Assembly (NCBI GenBank): GCA_015661045.1
Contig: JACVQG010000084.1
Span: 1-6,688, forward strand
Direction of reading: 5' to 3'
DNA: 6,688 nt
From: Dehalococcoidia bacterium
GTDB lineage: Bacteria; Chloroflexota; Dehalococcoidia; JACVQG01
Position 1 is the stretch's first letter. Every line of letters starts with the position of its first letter. The notes under the pieces are model-generated. The model did no database searches. It was not told where the DNA came from and saw only the letters and a list, made by a program, of their open reading frames with translations. This document shows, piece after piece, positions 1 to 5,862 of this stretch. A program made the position numbers and the translations under genes.

Positions 1-696
1 AACAATTATTAAGACCTCTCCAGTCGTTACCAACACCCCGGAGAGCGTGTCAACCCGCTTTTGGATCTCCTCAGGGAGTTCCCCTGCTTTTCCTTTCCCC
101 AAGGCTATCTGCACCATCCTGGGGACTGCACTACTCAGGGCAAACAAAGTCGTTACCGATATGGTTACAATTAACGCTATTCGCCCCCCATGAGCGATTA
201 GCCATGTTTTAACCGGTAAAACCGAAATACCATAAATCTCCAGGACAACTAAAATCCCGATTATCCCGGCCCCTGTGGGAACCATAACCCTCAATACAGG
301 CACCAGCCTATCATCCAGGGTATTTTTAGTCTTAGAAGCAATAGCAACAACATACCATTGTAAAATAGCATCTATAACCTTGATACCTGTGTACACCCCA
401 AGCACAATAAAGACTGTTTTAAAATTTTTAGATATCCAGTAGTCAATGGCTGGAGTAAAAGGTAAGTACAAGAGAGAGATAAATAAACCAAACAGGCCAA
501 TCGATACAAATACTGGCTTTTCCAGAGAGTCCAGTATTACATTATCGAGTTCGTTGCCCGATTTCTCCACCAGTTTTCTAACGGTCCGTTTGAGTACATA
601 GAAGGAAAGCCAGCTTGCCAGTAAGAAAACAACCAGCAGAAATATTGCCACGTAAATATCTACCCAGGCAAGGCTTGAAAATATTTTTTGCCACAT
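1..696 (-). CDS. MscS-family mechanosensitive ion channel, N-terminal part (cut by window edge)
   Basis: This is the first 232 codons of an integral membrane protein; the C-terminus lies beyond base 1. Hydrophobic segments fall at about residues 11-35, 60-80, 93-120, 133-160 and 170-192. Charged linkers carry an LDN-x-ILDSL motif (50-57) and a TLDDRLVPVLR motif (126-136), the latter typical of MscS relatives with extra N-terminal helices (YnaI-like). The stretch from residue 213 (KRVDTLSGVL, then a hydrophobic run) matches the entry to the MscS pore helix. The pore helix itself and the cytoplasmic vestibule are off the window. The family opens under membrane tension to release solutes during osmotic downshock. 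The ATG at 696 follows AAGGAGAGG with a 5-base gap, and a good promoter lies upstream. It is divergent from the dehydratase-like gene, with no evident functional link. The family call is confident; the subfamily less so. Confidence 0.85.
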   Translation of the reverse strand, partial: MWQKIFSSLAWVDIYVAIFLLVVFLLASWLSFYVLKRTVRKLVEKSGNELDNVILDSLEKPVFVSIGLFGLFISLLYLPFTPAIDYWISKNFKTVFIVLGVYTGIKVIDAILQWYVVAIASKTKNTLDDRLVPVLRVMVPTGAGIIGILVVLEIYGISVLPVKTWLIAHGGRIALIVTISVTTLFALSSAVPRMVQIALGKGKAGELPEEIQKRVDTLSGVLVTTGEVLIIV

Positions 697-701
697 AGTA
701 A

Positions 702-710
702 CCTCTCCTT
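702..710 (-). promoter_or_regulatory. Ribosome binding site of the MscS-like gene
   Basis: On the minus strand AAGGAGAGG lies 5 bases before the ATG at 696. It fixes the start of this gene, whose 3' end is not in the window. Confidence 0.7.
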
Positions 711-731
711 TATACCCTCGTGCCAGTAAAT

Positions 732-760
732 ATAATAGAGGCCGGAAGTCAAACGGTCAA
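732..760 (-). promoter_or_regulatory. Sigma-70-type promoter for the MscS-like gene
   Basis: Read on the minus strand, TTGACC (755-760, 5 of 6 to the -35 consensus) is followed after exactly 17 bases by TATTAT (732-737, 5 of 6 to the -10 consensus). Transcription would begin near 725, giving a leader of about 29 bases that carries the ribosome binding site of the ATG at 696. The match and position are good, but this is prediction from sequence only. Confidence 0.65.
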
Positions 761-774
761 TCGTTTAAAGTTGT

Positions 775-803
775 TCCAGATTCAATTTTTGACATAGTCT
801 GGA
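775..803. repeat. Inverted repeat flanking the -35 box (operator candidate)
   Basis: TCCAGA (775-780) and TCTGGA (798-803) form a perfect 6-base inverted repeat with a 17-base spacer, so the arm centres are 23 bases apart, about two helical turns. The pair brackets the TTGACA -35 box of the plus-strand promoter. Short inverted repeats arise by chance in AT-rich DNA, so a regulator-binding role is only a suggestion. Confidence 0.25.
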
Positions 804-817
804 TTTCAAATTAAACT
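789..817 (+). promoter_or_regulatory. Predicted promoter for the dehydratase-like gene
   Basis: A perfect TTGACA (789-794) is followed after 17 bases by TAAACT (812-817, 4 of 6 to the -10 consensus). Transcription would start near 824, leaving a leader of about 74 bases before the GTG at 898. The -35 box sits back to back with the -35 box of the divergent MscS-like gene, 28 bases apart. The -10 is only moderate, so the gene may need an activator or may use another nearby AT-rich -10. Confidence 0.5.
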
Positions 818-897
818 ACATTAATTAAAAACGAATATTAAATTAGTTACCGTTATGTTTTTTAAACACGGCCATACCCTGGAGAATAAAAAAACGG

Positions 898-2208
898 GTG
901 CAGATGAAACCACTCCGGAACAAAACTAAACCGCTGGACTGCTGGCAAAAAGGCAAGGAGTTACGACTCCAGTTTTATAAAGATGTTTCCAGCGCCAAAG
1001 AACAGGGCAAGTTTATCGTCTCAGGCGCGGTGGAGACAGGGGTATTGCCTGCCGGGTTTAAAGATTGCCTGTTTATGGCTTCGGAACCCTATGGTGCCAG
1101 CATCGCCTACGACCCCATTTTCGCTCAGCAATGTGTAGAAGCCACCGAGTCCCGTGGCTTTGCCCGTGATATGTGCTCATATATGAGAAATTATTGGGGG
1201 TCTTTATTCCTCGACCGTTATTATTTCGGAGGGCGATTCCCACGTCCGGATTTATACCTCAGTATCCATAGCTGCGATACCCATGCTAAGTGGTACCAGG
1301 CGCTCAATTATTTCTATGGAATACCGTTCTTTATAATAGAGATTCCGCCTACTTTTAACACAAAGGAAAGATTCCAAAATAGAGTCGAATACCTGGCCGG
1401 CCTTACCTATGATGCCATCGAATGGATGGAAAAGACGACAGGTAAAGAATACGATGACGAGAGGTTTATCCAGGCCCTCTATGATGAATACGAAGCCGAG
1501 TCTATGTGGTCCGAGGTCTGCATGATGAACCAGACAATACCCGCACCGCTGGACCAGAAATCTATGTGGACACTTTTTGTTATAAATGCCATTCTCAAGG
1601 GCAGAAAAGAGAATCTGGATTTTTACCGCATACTTAGAGACGAGGTCAAGGAAAGGGTAACTGAAGGCATCGGCGCATTGCCATTTGAGAATTGCCGCTT
1701 GCTGTTTGAAGGTCAACCGCCCTGGTTCTTCCTGAAGCTTTTCCGGATTATCGAACAATATGGGGCAGTATGCGTAGCCTCTCATTATGGGTTCACACTA
1801 TCAGGTCATTTCACCATTGACCAGGATGGCAAATGGGATGTTCCCAAACCCCTTAAGCAGCGTGGCATTAACTTAAAAAACAGGGAGGATGCAGTGCGGT
1901 TCTACGCTGAGGAAGAGTTGAGTAAACCTATGTTCGATATATTCTATTCCCCGTTTGCTAAGAATGCACACATCCTGCAACTGGCAAAACAGTGGCATAC
2001 CCAGGGGGTTATCATGCATCTCAACCGTGGTTGTGAGGGACTGGCCCAGTTCCAACTGGAGAACAGGTTGATGCTAGTCAGGGAAAATGTCCCTGTGGTT
2101 ACTCTTGAGGGTAACATGGCTGACTGGCGTGAGTGGGACGAGGCCCAGGTAATTGATAGATTGGAGTCTTTTATGGAGAGCCTGGGGTTACAAAAGCTTG
2201 AAATGTAA
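898..2208 (+). CDS. 2-hydroxyacyl-CoA dehydratase superfamily protein, benzoyl-CoA reductase BcrB/BzdO-like subunit
   Basis: The 436-residue protein has the length and pattern of the BcrB/BzdO/HgdB superfamily. In this family paired subunits each hold a [4Fe-4S] cluster and use a low-potential electron from an ATP-dependent activator to dehydrate 2-hydroxyacyl-CoA or reduce benzoyl-CoA. Three conserved-position cysteines are visible: C93 (DMCSYMRN), C126 (HSCDTHAKW) and C379 (NRGCEGLAQ). Also typical are the FEGQPPW segment (270-276) and the C-terminal EGNMADWREWDEAQ block (404-417). GTG at 898 is preferred because GGAG at 881-884 is 13 bases away; the ATG at 904 is the alternative, with a 19-base gap. 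The gene is monocistronic: both neighbours are on the other strand, and no partner subunit, ferredoxin or activator ATPase is present. Superfamily is confident; substrate is unknown, and the BcrB-like assignment over HgdB-like is inferred from motif resemblance. Confidence 0.85.
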   Translation: MQMKPLRNKTKPLDCWQKGKELRLQFYKDVSSAKEQGKFIVSGAVETGVLPAGFKDCLFMASEPYGASIAYDPIFAQQCVEATESRGFARDMCSYMRNYWGSLFLDRYYFGGRFPRPDLYLSIHSCDTHAKWYQALNYFYGIPFFIIEIPPTFNTKERFQNRVEYLAGLTYDAIEWMEKTTGKEYDDERFIQALYDEYEAESMWSEVCMMNQTIPAPLDQKSMWTLFVINAILKGRKENLDFYRILRDEVKERVTEGIGALPFENCRLLFEGQPPWFFLKLFRIIEQYGAVCVASHYGFTLSGHFTIDQDGKWDVPKPLKQRGINLKNREDAVRFYAEEELSKPMFDIFYSPFAKNAHILQLAKQWHTQGVIMHLNRGCEGLAQFQLENRLMLVRENVPVVTLEGNMADWREWDEAQVIDRLESFMESLGLQKLEM

Positions 2209-2224
2209 ACGGCTAAATATTTAA

Positions 2225-3442
2225 CTATATAACCTTATCGTCCTTGAGTTTTTCTATCTCTTCCCAGGTATAACCCCCGACATCCATCAATATCTCTTCA
2301 GTATGTTGCCCGAATACAGGGGCCGGCAGACGCACCGAAGAGGGTGTCTTGCTGAAGCTAACCGGGAACCCGATCACCTTAACCGGACCTAAAGTCGGAT
2401 GGTTATAGTCAACAATATAATCATTAGCCAACACCTGCGGGTCAGTTGGCAGGTCGGAGACACTCTGTATGCGGGAAAAAATAAAATCCCCTTTTTCGGT
2501 CAATATCTTTTCCCATTCATCTAAATTTCTGGTGGCAAATATCTTGTCAATTATGTCAATAAGCTCTTCATGGTTCATGGCCCTTTTACGGGCGGTGGCA
2601 AAACGCGGGTCTTTCTCCAGGTGCTCTATGTCCAGGACGCGGCATATACTCGGCCAATACCTGTCGGATTGAGTATGGGATAAGAATATCCACTTGCCAT
2701 CTTTGCACTTATAATGGTTAGCCAGGGGATTAGTGATATCGGTGCGTCTCTGCCGGGGTAATTGATAACCTAAAAGCGTAGCCGCCATAACATTGAACCA
2801 TTGAAGGTTAATCATGCTTCCCAGGTGCGAAGCATGTATTTCTTGCCCTATTCCCAGCCTCTCCCGGGCCAGGAGCGCTGCCAGGATGCCAAAGGCTAAC
2901 ATCACTCCCCCCGACTGGTCGGCAACCGCACCGGTGATGTACAGGGGCGGCGAGTCTGGCTCGCCGACAGCATTCATAATACCGGAGCGGGCCTGCCCCA
3001 TAGGGTCGTAAGCAGGCCTACAACCGTCGGGGCCTTTGGGTCCAAACCCTGACCCCGAGGCATAAATTAGCCTGGGATTTATCCTGGATAGCGTTTGATA
3101 GTCCAGGCACATCCTTGCTGCAACGCCGGTTCGGAAATTCTGGACAAAAACATCGGCATCCTTAACCAGGCGGTAAACTATCTCCCGTCCCTCTTCCTTT
3201 TTCAGGTCAACACTGATGCCCCTTTTGTTACGGTTGACTGCTTCGTAAACTACGCTGTGCCCATTCGGTAACATAGTCGGAACCCCGCCGAACCTGTCCA
3301 TACCTCTGGAGGGGTCGCCTACTCCCCGCTGTTCGATTTTTATTACATCGGCCCCCATGTCGCCAAGCATTGCTGTGCTGACTGGGCCCAGTTGTTGAAC
3401 TGTCCAATCTATAATCCTGATTCCCTCAAGAATCATGCTCAC
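2225..3442 (-). CDS. CaiB/BaiF (family III) CoA-transferase
   Basis: The 405-residue protein has the usual family III length. These cytoplasmic enzymes move CoA between carboxylic acids, often activating a substrate for breakdown. The N-terminal fold reads EGIRIIDWT, then GP-x-STAMLGDMGADVIKIE and a GDPSRGM element. NRNKRGISVDLK, DVFVQNFR and INPRLIYASGSGFGP follow in family order. The likely catalytic aspartate is D175 in AVADQSGGV, aligned with the GD-type aspartate of formyl-CoA transferase. The C-terminal half has the swapped-domain features (LANHYKCKDGKWIFLS, then DPRFATARKRAMNHEEL). GTG at 3442 is chosen because AGGAGG lies 6 bases upstream; the ATG at 3436 would have a 12-base gap, and the ATG at 3457 precedes and partly overlaps the ribosome binding site. 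It has its own promoter and ends 16 bases from the convergent dehydratase-like gene. The acyl substrate cannot be deduced. Confidence 0.9.
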   Translation of the reverse strand: MSMILEGIRIIDWTVQQLGPVSTAMLGDMGADVIKIEQRGVGDPSRGMDRFGGVPTMLPNGHSVVYEAVNRNKRGISVDLKKEEGREIVYRLVKDADVFVQNFRTGVAARMCLDYQTLSRINPRLIYASGSGFGPKGPDGCRPAYDPMGQARSGIMNAVGEPDSPPLYITGAVADQSGGVMLAFGILAALLARERLGIGQEIHASHLGSMINLQWFNVMAATLLGYQLPRQRRTDITNPLANHYKCKDGKWIFLSHTQSDRYWPSICRVLDIEHLEKDPRFATARKRAMNHEELIDIIDKIFATRNLDEWEKILTEKGDFIFSRIQSVSDLPTDPQVLANDYIVDYNHPTLGPVKVIGFPVSFSKTPSSVRLPAPVFGQHTEEILMDVGGYTWEEIEKLKDDKVI

Positions 3443-3448
3443 TAAATG

Positions 3449-3454
3449 CCTCCT
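3449..3454 (-). promoter_or_regulatory. Ribosome binding site deciding the CoA-transferase start
   Basis: A perfect AGGAGG on the minus strand lies 6 bases before GTG 3442 and 12 bases before ATG 3436. The spacing favours the GTG. The longer frame from ATG 3457 would encode the binding site itself, so it is unlikely to be the true start. Confidence 0.65.
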
Positions 3455-3483
3455 CATCCCCTGAAAAAGAAAATATAGCCCCT

Positions 3484-3512
3484 AATATAAAACATGATGC
3501 TCTTGAAGTCAA
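3484..3512 (-). promoter_or_regulatory. Strong sigma-70-type promoter for the CoA-transferase
   Basis: On the minus strand TTGACT (3507-3512, 5 of 6) is separated by exactly 17 bases from TATATT (3484-3489, 5 of 6). Transcription would begin near 3477, about 35 bases before the GTG at 3442. This implies that the CoA-transferase can be expressed apart from the molybdenum genes upstream. The -35 lies within a CTTGA-AG-TCAAG palindrome (3502-3513), a possible repressor site. Prediction only. Confidence 0.65.
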
Positions 3513-3546
3513 GTTCGCTCTTATCGTCGCCGTGGTTTTTGGCGTT

Positions 3547-4572
3547 CTAGCCTTTGCCGAAGGGACAGACCGGGAAAATACACTCCGGGCAATGCAGGCA
3601 CAGGCCCCCATGCCCGAGTTTTCCTATTTCCGAAGAGGTTAGAGTTTCACCTGCTAATATCCTGGGTAGTAACAGGTCAAAGGTAGTGGCCGGGTCATGA
3701 AGCACACATGCCGGAACGCCCAGAATAGTTACTCCGTCCCACAATGCGTATAAGAACATGGAACCGGGTAATACCGGCGCTCCATAGCGGATTATCTTAG
3801 CTCCGGTGCGGGCGATTCCTTCACGGGTGAGGTCATCGGGGTCAACGGACATTCCACCGCAGGCAACTATTATTTCACTTCCTTGATCCCTTAGTTCAGC
3901 TATGGCTTTAGCTATAAGATCTATATCGTCAGGCGCCATAATCCGGCGGGTGACGATAGAGCCAAGGTCTTCGACTTTCTTCTGGACTATATCGCCAAAC
4001 TTATCTTCAATCCTGCCTTTAAAGACTTCACTGCCGGTCACAACAATCCCAATCTTCCTGACTTGTAAGCGCAATAGCTGAATAATTTTGCCAGTGGTCT
4101 TTGTTAATGTTTCAATCTCCTGAAGGCGTAGCTCTGTCGTATACAGAGGGACAATGCGCGTGCCGGCCACTGTCATACCCTGTTTGCATACAGAGTTGTT
4201 ATGTATAGTAGAGATTATTATATCCTCCCTGGAGTTAAGCTGTTCCAGCACAGGAACGTTGATTTTTAGTAAGCCGTTATATTGGGCCTGGAGGTCAATT
4301 TTGCCTTCCTTAGGTTTAGAATAATCCAACCCCTGTCCGCCAATAGCTCTGGCGATACGGATACCAGCTTCATCCTCGTGGACCTCCCCAGGTTCAAGCT
4401 CCAGTATAAATATATGCTCCTTACCAACACTTAAAAGCTCAGGGATATCCTTTTCTTCTATAACATGGCCCCTTTTAAACAACGGACCCTTGAATTTTCC
4501 GGGTACAATCTTGGTTACATCATGAGCTAATCTCATGCCGATTGCTTTTTCAACTTCGATTTTCTTTATCAA
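3547..4572 (-). CDS. MoeA-like molybdopterin-binding protein with C-terminal cysteine cluster
   Basis: The 341-residue protein is related to MoeA, which inserts molybdenum into molybdopterin, and carries the MoCF-biosynthesis (MogA/MoeA) fold at about residues 172-310. Visible motifs are TGSE (179-182), GGMSVDPDD (239-247, matching the GG-x-S-x-G-x-x-D substrate loop of MoeA), LPGS (268-271) and GVPACVLHDP (285-294). The preceding 170 residues resemble the linker domains of MoeA but are divergent. The tail has four cysteines spaced C-x2-C-x2-C-x4-C (325, 328, 331, 336), ending in CPFGKG, which could bind iron-sulfur or zinc. TTG at 4572 is chosen because AGGAGG lies 5 bases upstream; the frame stays open to 4599 but that would translate the binding site. 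It follows a molybdenum hydroxylase operon and probably matures that enzyme's cofactor. Fold is confident; precise role is inferred. Confidence 0.85.
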   Translation of the reverse strand: MIKKIEVEKAIGMRLAHDVTKIVPGKFKGPLFKRGHVIEEKDIPELLSVGKEHIFILELEPGEVHEDEAGIRIARAIGGQGLDYSKPKEGKIDLQAQYNGLLKINVPVLEQLNSREDIIISTIHNNSVCKQGMTVAGTRIVPLYTTELRLQEIETLTKTTGKIIQLLRLQVRKIGIVVTGSEVFKGRIEDKFGDIVQKKVEDLGSIVTRRIMAPDDIDLIAKAIAELRDQGSEIIVACGGMSVDPDDLTREGIARTGAKIIRYGAPVLPGSMFLYALWDGVTILGVPACVLHDPATTFDLLLPRILAGETLTSSEIGKLGHGGLCLHCPECIFPVCPFGKG

Positions 4573-4577
4573 AGTCT

Positions 4578-4583
4578 CCTCCT
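4578..4583 (-). promoter_or_regulatory. Ribosome binding site deciding the MoeA-like start
   Basis: AGGAGG on the minus strand, continuing as AGGAGGAG, sits 5 bases before TTG 4572. The frame extends to an upstream TTG at 4599, but that start would place this site inside the coding region and has no comparable site of its own. Confidence 0.7.
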
Positions 4584-4593
4584 GGTACAACCC

Positions 4594-4605
4594 ATACAAT
4601 TGTAT
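4594..4605. repeat. Perfect 12-base palindrome at the predicted transcription start
   Basis: ATACAATTGTAT reads the same on both strands. It overlaps the predicted -10 hexamer by two bases and covers the inferred start point of the MoeA-like transcript, where a bound dimeric repressor would block initiation. Function is inferred from position alone. Confidence 0.35.
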
Positions 4606-4612
4606 TATTGCA
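4604..4612 (-). promoter_or_regulatory. Candidate extended -10 promoter for the MoeA-like gene
   Basis: The minus strand reads TG-C-AATAAT (TG at 4611-4612, hexamer at 4604-4609, 5 of 6 to consensus), an extended -10 form that tolerates a poor -35. The hexamer 17 bases upstream is TTTGTG, a weak match. Transcription would start near 4597, giving a 25-base leader to TTG 4572. A separate promoter would explain the 142-base gap after the cytidylyltransferase gene, which is much wider than the other spacings in the molybdenum cluster. Confidence 0.4.
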
Positions 4613-4714
4613 TTCTGTAATTAAAACACAAAATGACGATTATCGCAAAGGTGTGCTCACGGCAACGAATACAGAAAGTTTATGAGGAAATCAGATTGGC
4701 AATTATGGCGGTTA

Positions 4715-5344
4715 TTAGCGCTCCCGTGTGATATCACGGTCCAGAAGGGTACGATATTCCTGGATATCATCAATATCGAAGATAACGCTATCGGTAGTTA
4801 CACCCACTTCTATTACATCGTCCGGGTGAGCTTCCACTACCGATTTTGCACCTCTATCACCTTGAAGCGCTAACATTTCATTTATATACTTTGATGGGAA
4901 GATTACCGGATTTCCGCGGCGTTTTTCAAAAACGGGGACAACAATAGTTGTGCGCTGGCAAAATTCCCTGATAAGATGTCTTAAAGTGTCTACTTCCAGG
5001 GTTGGCTGGTCCCCCAGAACTACCATAATACCGGCGGCCTTTTTTTCCAGCGCCTGCAACCCACAAATAAGGGAGGAACTCATTCCTCCCTTATAGTTTT
5101 CATTTATCTTTATTTTAACTGGCTTTCCTGCCAGCCGTTGCATAACCTCTTCTGCCCGATACCCCAGCACCACTATTATTTCCGCTACGCCTGATGCTAT
5201 CACGCAATCAATGGTATGTTCAATCAGGGTTGCCCCGCGCCAGGGTAGAAGTTGCTTTAACTGCCCCATTCGCCTTGCCTGGCCGGCAGCCAGAACAATT
5301 GCGCTTACCGAACAGCCAAAACATTTTTCCCCCCCGCTCCCCAA
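4715..5344 (-). CDS. MocA-type molybdenum cofactor cytidylyltransferase (MobA-like NTP transferase)
   Basis: The 209-residue protein has the nucleotidyltransferase fold shared by MobA, MocA and PucB. It carries LAAGQARRMG (18-27) with following lysine K30, LGDQP (110-114, metal-binding aspartate), RGNPV (143-147), GDRGAK (162-167) and a FDIDDIQEY tail (189-197). Characterised CTP-using MocA enzymes carry LAAG where GTP-using MobA enzymes carry LAGG, so it most likely makes molybdopterin cytosine dinucleotide, the form used by CO dehydrogenase-type hydroxylases; this agrees with its place beside their subunits. TTG at 5344 is the only reasonable start: no in-frame ATG or GTG precedes the LAAG motif, and the next codons upstream lead to the stop of the iron-sulfur gene 9 bases away, in the same frame. 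The start lies in a G-rich stretch with no well-spaced AGGAGG. It ends with tandem TAA stops. Family is confident; start is less so. Confidence 0.85.
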   Translation of the reverse strand: MGSGGEKCFGCSVSAIVLAAGQARRMGQLKQLLPWRGATLIEHTIDCVIASGVAEIIVVLGYRAEEVMQRLAGKPVKIKINENYKGGMSSSLICGLQALEKKAAGIMVVLGDQPTLEVDTLRHLIREFCQRTTIVVPVFEKRRGNPVIFPSKYINEMLALQGDRGAKSVVEAHPDDVIEVGVTTDSVIFDIDDIQEYRTLLDRDITRER

Positions 5345-5362
5345 TGCCCTTTTCTACCCCCC
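5329..5362 (-). promoter_or_regulatory. G-quadruplex motif across the iron-sulfur stop and cytidylyltransferase start
   Basis: On the minus (mRNA) strand four G-runs of 6, 3, 4 and 7 are separated by loops of 7 (TAGAAAA), 4 (CATT) and 3 (AGC) bases, satisfying the standard G3+N1-7 pattern. The first loop contains the stop codon of the upstream gene; the TTG start lies between the second and third runs, its G beginning the third. If it folds in RNA it would cover the translation start. The motif is certain; the folding and any role are not tested. Confidence 0.45.
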
Positions 5363-5821
5363 TACTTGAGATGCCTTAATGATACCTTCAACAAATCTCA
5401 GGTAGCCAGTACAACGGCACAGGTTGCCGGCAATAGCCCGCTTGGCTTCGTCCTCGGTAGGATGCGGTTTTTCGTTCAGAAGGCCTTTTGCAGCCATAAC
5501 AATACCTGGAGTGCAGAATCCACATTGAAAGGCGCCGTTTGCGACAAAAGCCACCTGGATGGGGTCTAACTTGCCACTAACCGATAGCCCTTCGATAGTT
5601 GTTATAGCTTTACCCTGGGCTTCAACAGCCAGAACCAGGCAGGAGTTCACAGGTTTGCCGTCGAGCAATACTGTGCACGCGCCACAATCACCCTCATCGC
5701 ATCCCTTTTTAGTTCCCATTAGACCAATATGCTCCCGTATAACCTCTAATAAGGTCCGTCGAGTATCTGTTTCAACCTGGTGCTCTATACCATTGACCTT
5801 GAGGTTTATTTGCTGCTTCAA
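5354..5821 (-). CDS. [2Fe-2S] subunit of a xanthine oxidase-family molybdenum hydroxylase (CoxS-like)
   Basis: The 155-residue protein is the small electron-transfer subunit of a three-part molybdenum hydroxylase, passing electrons between the molybdenum centre and FAD. All eight cluster cysteines are present. The N-terminal plant-ferredoxin domain has GCDEGDCGACTV with C41, C46, C49 and later C61; the helical C-terminal domain has CGFC (100, 103) and CRC (135, 137). Length is typical for CoxS/HcrC-type subunits. The frame is open up to 5842, but TTG at 5821 is the better start: AAAGGGAGG lies 6 bases upstream, and the longer version would translate that site. It lies 41 bases downstream of the FAD subunit gene and 9 bases before the cytidylyltransferase, in the same frame as the latter. 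The specific enzyme (CO dehydrogenase, xanthine, nicotinate or 4-hydroxybenzoyl-CoA type) cannot be told from this subunit. Confidence 0.93.
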   Translation of the reverse strand: MKQQINLKVNGIEHQVETDTRRTLLEVIREHIGLMGTKKGCDEGDCGACTVLLDGKPVNSCLVLAVEAQGKAITTIEGLSVSGKLDPIQVAFVANGAFQCGFCTPGIVMAAKGLLNEKPHPTEDEAKRAIAGNLCRCTGYLRFVEGIIKASQVGG

Positions 5822-5827
5822 AAGTGT

Positions 5828-5836
5828 CCTCCCTTT
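5828..5836 (-). promoter_or_regulatory. Ribosome binding site deciding the iron-sulfur subunit start
   Basis: AAAGGGAGG on the minus strand is followed by ACACTT and then TTG 5821. This strongly supports TTG 5821 over TTG 5842, and gives a protein starting MKQQINLKVNG, as expected for the family. Confidence 0.75.
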
Positions 5837-5862
5837 AAACAATCTGTAGTTTTAATCAAATT

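Noticed and set aside
1252..1785. Open frame of 177 codons on the minus strand
   Set aside because: It lies wholly opposite the dehydratase-like gene, has no convincing ribosome binding site or family motif, and its composition looks like antisense of a real coding region.
2209..2230. TAAATATTTA palindrome (2214-2223) between the convergent genes as a bidirectional terminator
   Set aside because: It is short, all A/T, has no loop or GC stem and no following T-run. No good intrinsic terminator was found in the 16-base gap; termination may be factor-dependent or lie inside the coding ends.
3528..3544. CGCC/GGCG hairpin after the MoeA-like gene as a terminator
   Set aside because: The stem is four bases with a long loop and no U-tract downstream on the minus strand, too weak to call.
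3458..3611. Short minus-strand frame of 61 codons overlapping the MoeA-like gene end and the CoA-transferase promoter
   Set aside because: It has no recognisable motif, overlaps a confident gene in another frame and crosses a good promoter; judged chance.
4573..4714. Possible riboswitch (such as a molybdenum cofactor element) in the 142-base gap
   Set aside because: I could not find the nested GC-rich helices such an element needs. The gap is AT-rich and is better explained by a promoter with a short leader.
4724..4739. CCGTG-TGATAT-CACGG inverted repeat near the end of the cytidylyltransferase gene
   Set aside because: It lies within codons of the gene, has a short stem and no T-run after it on either strand, so neither a terminator nor an operator is supported.
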